In this document: positions 58,786 to 64,000 of the stretch, in pieces
Numbering within the stretch: position 1 is the first letter of the stretch
How the letters are laid out: every line of letters begins with the position of its first letter
Assembly: GCA_033398695.1 (NCBI GenBank)
Contig: CM065818.1
Location: 37,472,001-37,536,000, forward strand
Direction of reading: 5' to 3'
DNA: 64,000 nt
DNA from: Orobanche coerulescens
Lineage: Eukaryota > Streptophyta > Magnoliopsida > Lamiales > Orobanchaceae
Notes under the pieces: generated by a model
The model's input: the letters and a program-made list of their open reading frames with translations, nothing else
The model's database searches: none
Told to the model about the DNA's origin: nothing
Program-made: the position numbers and the translations under genes

Positions 58786-60190
58786 CCCAGGAGTTGACTT
58801 TGGACGGATCTATTTCCATTTCATCTCCTTTCCCGCGGCTTTGGCGATTTTGGGCGATTTCTTGGTGATTTGTTCCTCCAATCATCTCAACCATCATCTT
58901 CTTTGAATTCTTGGTATATAATAACAACATCAACACGAATCTTTCATCCTAATCCAAGGTAAATCTTCTAAGAACCCTACTTTTGAGTAAATTGGGGGTT
59001 TTCGGGTTTTTCTTCGATTTGTTCCATATGGTTTATTAATTCATGTTGAATATGATTAATCTTGCTAGTATTCTTGTTTTCCCTACGGATTCGTGGTATA
59101 TTTCGCGTTTGTTGCGTATTCGAGAGGGTTTGGTTGTGGTCCGCCCTCGTTGTTGTTTTTATACGAATATACATGAACCGTAGGCGGGTTTTCGGGTGTA
59201 ATCCATTTTCATATTCGTTTAGAGTTGGTTGTGATTATGTTCTTCGAATCGTTAGGTTCGGTTCCGTTGGTTCCTAGCATTCGTCGGTGCTTTTCCTTTC
59301 CGTTCGTTGCGTCATCAATTATTCAAGGCAAGTATTTTTGGAAACCTTTATGCTTAACGTGAAATGGTAATGTATATTGTGTGTGATTTCCTCACCTCAG
59401 GAGGGTCCGACAGGGCCACGGAGGGAATCCAATGGTATTAGCCTTGGATCCATGAGTTTGTTTAGCTAGCCAGCTCGGGAGGGTCCTTAGAGGCCTCGAG
59501 TAGGATTTGTGGCTTCGTCCCGGTCCTAGGCGATGCATGTGCGTGATTTGTTTTATGATACGGCCATCTCGGGAGGGTACTTAGAGGCCTCGAGTGGGAT
59601 TTGTGGCTTCGTCCCGGTCCTAGGCAAATGTGATTGACTGTTTGTTTCCAGAAAAGACATGTCTGGTTTTGGTTTTGAAATGTTTTGGTACATTGTACTA
59701 TGAAACGTGTAAGCGAATAGTTTGCCTTGATTACTTGTACTAGCATAATTGCTAACCCCTTTGGGGACCCGTTTTGGGGAAATTCTTGTTATGGATTTCA
59801 GGTTATGTTCTGCCGGACGAGCGGGCGCTGGGACAGTATGAGGATGTTGGCCAGGGTCGTTGACATGTGCATTCGAGTCTTCTTATTTCTCTTGTCCCTT
59901 TCGATATGGTTGTTTCTCAGATTTATAAACTTCTAGATTGTACTCGCGAGTACTTGGGCTTTTCACTCCGAACTTCGTTTTGTATTAACTAAAATTGCTA
60001 TGTTGTCGATTGATGTTTATTACGTCGGTTGCTCTGGGCGTATTATTATATGTTGTATTATTTAAATGTGTGTCCTCGCTAACTGAGATGGTTGGTCGAG
60101 TGGTGTTTTCTTGTTTTAGCCTGGTGGGTCCCATGTAGGGGTCCACGGCGCTGTAATATACTTCGAATATCTCGTGGGTGTTACAGAAAA

Positions 60191-60202
60191 TGGTATCAGA
60201 GC
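60191..60202 (+). promoter_or_regulatory. gypsy 3 primer-binding site
   Basis: TGGTATCAGAGC, complementary to the 3' end of initiator tRNA-Met, five bases after the LTR end. Confidence 0.92.
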
Positions 60203-60424
60203 ACTACGTTTATGGATACCTAGGCTTGTCGGTTATTTGGGTCTAGTTATGTTTTGTTTTGCACATTCTCACACCGCTGCCAGCATCTCAGTACTTCCAG
60301 TGTTCGTAAGTTTTCCTTACTCGATTCTTTGTTTTCTTGTACCGTATTTCTGTTTCTTGAACTGTGGTTATTTTCCCTCTTTTACTTATCATCGAGTTGT
60401 TTTTTGCCACCTCTTAACACCAGC
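60203..60424 (+). other. gypsy 3 leader with possible intron before gag
   Basis: A TTCGTAAGT donor-like site (about 60304-60312) and CTTAACACCAG ending at 60423, one base before the gag ATG (60425), are both conserved in gypsy 2. About 120 bases would be removed. Confidence 0.45.
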
Positions 60425-61377
60425 ATGGATGCTGGAAGGGGCCGTGGTCGTGATCGTGGTCGTGGCCGTGGATGCGGCCGGGGACGTGGGGCAGCCGGTG
60501 GGGCGGCCACATGGCATTATTCGGGAGCCGGCAGTACCGGTGACGGTCATAGCCATGCTTCTTCTCAAGATGGCACTGACCTTGGTATTGCGGCTGTCAT
60601 GCAGCAAATGGTGAACCAGATGGCGGCTATAGCTCAGGTGGTTCAGAACCCGAATCCGGCCCATGCTAATCGGGGCGGAGCAGACCGTTGGCTTCAAGAT
60701 GTCGTCAAGATGCATCCTCCTTAGTTTTCGGGAGCATCAGACCCGATCGGCCGGGAAGGGTGGATCAAGGAGATATCTAAAGTCTTCTTTGCCACAAACT
60801 GTCCCAAGGACCGTACAACTATCCCGAGGACCGTAAGGTCCCTATTGCCCAGTACTTTCTAACTGGGGACGCTACTGACTGGTGGGAGGCTGTTGGGCCT
60901 AAGGACCACGTTGCTTCATGGGTGGAGTTCAAAGACCTAATGGAGACCGAGTATTGCCCGTGGCCGGTTAGACAGGCTTGAGTCCATGCCTTCTATGATG
61001 CTCAACCACGGGACATTCCTGTCTCTCAAGCTATTGCCGATTTCAACAAGGAGTTGGGCTACGTGAAGACCCAAGTTGTCGAGGAGATCGACAAAATTTT
61101 TCACTTTTCCAGGCGGATGAAACTTTCAATTCGGGACTATATGTCTGGGCTCGTCTGCACTACTTTGAAGGATTATCAGAGTAGGGCTCTTGCGTACGAT
61201 ATGTCGGTGACGTCTAGTGAAGCGGCTCGTGAGAGCAAGAAGCAGAAGTCAGTCGGAAATTTTTCTGATCCCAAGGGTGGAGGCCAGCAGAAATCTCAGG
61301 CTGCGAATATTTCTACGGGCGGTTCGGCTCGTTTCTCTAGGAGTTTTTGAGGTGCCGCCGGAACCTCCGTTCGTGAT
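60425..61377 (+). pseudogene. gag: gypsy 3 gag, broken
   Basis: ATG at 60425 (MDAGRGRGRDRG), preceded by the leader. The basic RGRG N-terminus and the MQQMVNQMAAIAQVV helix lead to MHPP, where TAG (60722-60724) replaces Gln. A 20-bp tandem duplication (60798-60817 and 60818-60837, TCCCRAGGACCGTA core) shifts the frame. A TGA at about 60979 replaces Arg. The frame is then open 61054-61350 (MGYVKTQVVEEIDKIFHFSRR) and stops before the zinc knuckles. Confidence 0.9.
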
Positions 61378-62658
61378 CCCACATGCTTTAACTGTGGCCA
61401 GCCGAGCCATAGGAACCGGCAGTGTCCTCATCAGAAGTTGACTTGTGATACTTGTGGTCAGACGGGCCACAAGGATCTCTTTTGTGAACAAGTCAGACAT
61501 ATTTGCGAGACCCGTGATTCTTTTCCAGCACCTAGAGAGTCGAGTGTGAACCAGGGCTCGTTTGCTCCACAGTCTCCGCCGAGTGCCAGCCGAGGTAGAG
61601 GTCGGGGTCAGCCCGCTAGAGGAGGAGCTTCCAGTGTCGGATCCGCCCAGCTGCGTATCAACGAGATGAGGAGGGCCGATGATCCAGTGGCCACTGTGGC
61701 GACAGGTACCGTTCATATCCATTCTCATCCTGTCAGTGTGTTTTTCGATTCTGGTGCTACACATTCGTTCATATTGCTGGAGTGTGTGCGCCGATTGAGT
61801 CTCGACTGTTTGTCGCCTTGCGAGTCTTTCATCGTTAAACTTCCTAGCGGTGATAGGATCGTTGGCGATCGAGAGGTCCGAGACTGCTCTGTGTTTATTT
61901 GCGAGAGAGCTTGGCTCTCTAATCTTATTGTCGTTAATATTGAGGGTGAGGATTTGATTCTCGGGGATGATTGGCTCGAGCGGCATGGCGCAATCATGAA
62001 CTACTGCACGAGAATCATCACTATGTTAGCCGAGGACGGCACCGAGCACTCTTTCGCGGGGCGAAAGAGGGGAAACCTGAAGTTCGTTATTAACGCCTTG
62101 AAGGCGATGAGACTCCTGCGAAAGGGGCGTACTGGTTATTGGTGCTATGCCTTGAAGGCGGAGGATGGTGGAGTCGAGCTTTCATCGATTCCAGTCATTA
62201 ATGAGTTTCCTGATGTATTTCCTGACAAGTTACCGGGATTGCCACCGGATTGTGAGGTCGAGTTTGCTATAGAGTTAGAGCCAGGCGCGGCTCCGATTTC
62301 GAAGGCGCCGTATCGCATGGCACCTTCAGAGATGGCCGAGTTGAAGAAGCAGTTGAGTGAGCTTCTTGAGTCGGGGTATGTTCGACCGAGCGCTTTGCCT
62401 TGGGGCGCACCGGTCCTGTTTGTACGGAAGAAGGATGGTGCACTGCATTTGTGTATCGACTACCACGAACTAAACAAGGTGACCATCAAGAACAAGTATC
62501 CTTTGTCGAGGATTGATGACTTGTTCGATCAGTTGCAGGGAGCTGCGGTATTCTCGAAGATTGATTTGAGATCGCGGTACTATCAGCTCCAGGCGAGGGA
62601 GTCCGATGTGCCAAAAATAGCTTTGCGGACGAGATATACGGACATTATGAGTTTGTAG
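61378..62658 (+). pseudogene. gag-pol: gypsy 3 zinc knuckles, protease and N-terminal RT
   Basis: Two CCHC knuckles ([28 protein letters not shown]), then a long open frame to 62658. It holds the protease DSGATHSFI (Asp codon at 61747) and the RT fingers ([45 protein letters not shown]). About two extra bases near 62635 shift the frame into a TAG, separating RT into two frames. The second segment starts at 62661 in the reading frame used by the rest of RT. Confidence 0.92.
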
Positions 62659-62660
62659 TT

Positions 62661-63785
62661 ATGCCTTTCGGGTTAACTAATGTGCCGGCGGTGTTCATGC
62701 AGTTGATGAATAAAGTCTTAATCGAGTATTTAGATAAGTGTGTCATCGTCTTCATTAACGATATTCTTCTTTATTCAAGGAACGAGGAAGAGCATGCCCA
62801 TCATTTGCGAGTAGTGTTAGACATTTTGAGGACCGAGCAACTCTATGAAAAGTTCTCGAAATGTGAGTTTTGGCTGAAGGAAGTAATGTTTTTAGGTCAC
62901 GTGATTTCAGCCGAGGGGGTTCATGTGGATCCGCAGAAGATTGAGGCAGTGTTGGATTGGGCACCGCCCAAGAATGTGAAGGAGATCCGTAGTTTCTTGG
63001 GTTTGGCCGGCTACTACCATAGGTTCGTCGAGGGTTTCTCGAAACTATCTCGGCCACTTACACAGTTGCTCCAGAAGTCCGAGAAGTTCGTCTGGAATGA
63101 CGAGAGGCAATCGAGTTTTGAGGAGCTGAAGAGGCGTATGACTTCGACCCTGATTTTAGCGTTGCCGTGTGGCAACCGGGGTTTTGCTGTTTATAGTGAT
63201 GCTTCGGGTCAGGGTCTTGGGTGCGTATTGATGCAGCACGGCAAGACCATTGCAAATGCGTCGAGACAGTTGAGGTCATATGAGCTTAACTACCCTACTC
63301 ATGATTTGGAGTTAGCGGCAGTTGTTTTTGCGCTCAAGATTTGGCGTCACTATCTTTTCGGCTCTGCATATCAGATTTTTACCGATCATAAAAGTCTGAA
63401 ATACATATTTACTCAGCGGGAGTTGAATATGAGGCGGAGGAGGTGGTTAAAGTTGATTAAGGACTATGACCTCGAAATCCTTTATCATCCGGGCAAGGCG
63501 AACGTCGTGGCCGACGCCTTGAGTCGGAAACCGGTTACGTTGCGAACGCTTGAGATCCTTACGTCTCAATCTGAGCTTCAACGGGTTTTGATCGAGTTGG
63601 ATGTTGAGGTTTTGTTGCCTGGAGCTATCGGGCAACTTTGTGCTTTAGAGATTTCGTCGTCTTTGATCGATGAAATTAAGCTGAATCAGTTGGAGGATCC
63701 GATGATTACTCAAATCCGAGAGAACGTTCTTAAGGGAAAGTCTCCTGGGTTTGTGATTCACGAGGATTGTGTTTTGAGATTCTAG
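62661..63785 (+). pseudogene. pol: gypsy 3 RT catalytic part, RNase H and start of integrase
   Basis: [16 protein letters not shown], then the catalytic box FIND (62751-62762) where FIDD is expected, [18 protein letters not shown] and the connection domain. RNase H follows with [18 protein letters not shown] and the [14 protein letters not shown] tail. The integrase N-terminal segment follows ([12 protein letters not shown] ... VLRF) and ends at a TAG (63783-63785) that replaces Gln. Immediately after, the sequence switches to LTR, so integrase and chromodomain are gone. Open for 374 codons. Confidence 0.92.
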
Positions 63786-63786
63786 A

Positions 63787-64000
63787 GTCGGTGCTTTTCC
63801 TTTCCGTTCGTTGCGTCGTCAATTATTCAAGGCAAGTATTTTTGGAAACCTTTATGCTTAACGTGACATGGTAATGTATATTGTGTGTGATTTGCTCACC
63901 TCGGGAGGGTCCGACGGGGCCACGGAGGGAATCCAATGGTATTAGCCCTAGATTCATGAGTTTGTTTAGCTAGCCAGCTCGGGAGGGTCCTTAGAGGCCT
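63787..64000 (+). repeat. gypsy LTR interior joined directly to pol
   Basis: Matches 59283-59496 of the 5' LTR (GTCGGTGCTTTTCC, GGCAAGTATTTTTGG, CTCGGGAGGGTCC) with a few changes. The join to pol shares GTC (63787-63789). It continues past the window edge. Confidence 0.92.

Larger units (their letters stand above)
58042..60185 (+). repeat. gypsy 3 5' LTR, complete
   Basis: 2,144 bp, TGTAATATCC...GTGTTACA. It contains the U3 word array, TATA box, CAAG|GTAAAT (58959), AAG|GCAAGT (59328), two copies of the roughly 105-bp CTCGGGAGGGT repeat (59390-59640) and TTTCAG (ending 59801). Confidence 0.95.
58042..64000 (+). mobile_element. Ty3/gypsy element 3 (Tekay-like), internally deleted, running off the window
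   Basis: 5' LTR 58042-60185, primer site 60191-60202, gag and pol on the plus strand, then a fusion of pol with LTR interior at 63787. Integrase, chromodomain, polypurine tract and the 3' LTR start are missing. The presumed target duplication is GGAAC (58037-58041); its partner is outside the window. Confidence 0.92.

Noticed and set aside
63787..64000. Start of an independent new LTR element
   Set aside because: It begins inside the LTR, without a TGTAATATCC end, and shares GTC with pol, so a deletion joint within element 3 is simpler.

Overview
The window is plant nuclear DNA, most likely from a eudicot, and consists almost entirely of nested LTR retrotransposons. The signs are chromodomain Ty3/gypsy elements with long LTRs (TGTAATATCC...GTGTTACA), Ty1/copia elements with tRNA-iMet-type primer sites (TGGTATC-), a CACTA-type transposon fragment and a long (TA)n(TG)n microsatellite. 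I found no convincing host gene, tRNA, rRNA or CRISPR array. Nearly every protein-like segment is a retroelement gag/pol fragment carrying stops or frameshifts.

Layout. (1) 1-19923: the 3' part of a Tekay-like gypsy element (pol 1-3671). Its 3' LTR (from 3707, ending 19923) is split by a minus-strand SIRE/Maximus-like copia element at 5506-19339, flanked by CCTTA. The copia element has gag, pol and a broken env-like open frame of about 3.1 kb between pol and its 3' LTR. That 3' LTR holds a 909-bp duplication, a CACTA fragment and a 434-bp inverted-repeat element. (2) 20212-26000: a solo gypsy LTR with AAACT target duplications. It contains a second insertion at 20946-23981 (ACTTC duplications) built of two LTR halves facing away from each other. 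(3) 26006-32861: old AT-rich DNA, a microsatellite, a minus-strand copia solo LTR (27617-29067) and a decayed copia gag/protease region with an inverted RT piece. (4) 32862-58041: a tandem copia array, LTR - internal - LTR - internal. Its first LTR is split by a non-coding gypsy derivative (33180-41005, GAGAG duplications). Its first internal region is split by a minus-strand gypsy element (43111-51326). Its second internal region is interrupted by a third gypsy element. (5) 58042-64000: gypsy element 3 on the plus strand, with 5' LTR, primer site, gag and pol, then a deletion that fuses pol to LTR interior at 63787.

The most unusual signals lie in LTR architecture, not in proteins. Each gypsy LTR family has, just upstream of its TATA box, an array of short CpG-rich palindromic or inverted words, and the word differs between families. 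Downstream of TATA each has a conserved AG|GCAAGT ... TTTCAG|GT or ATTCAG|GT pair that looks like a GC-AG intron, and inside that interval a 60-105-bp tandem repeat whose sequence also differs between families. Boundaries, target duplications and sequence comparisons were read by eye; family names rest on motif recognition and were not checked against a database.
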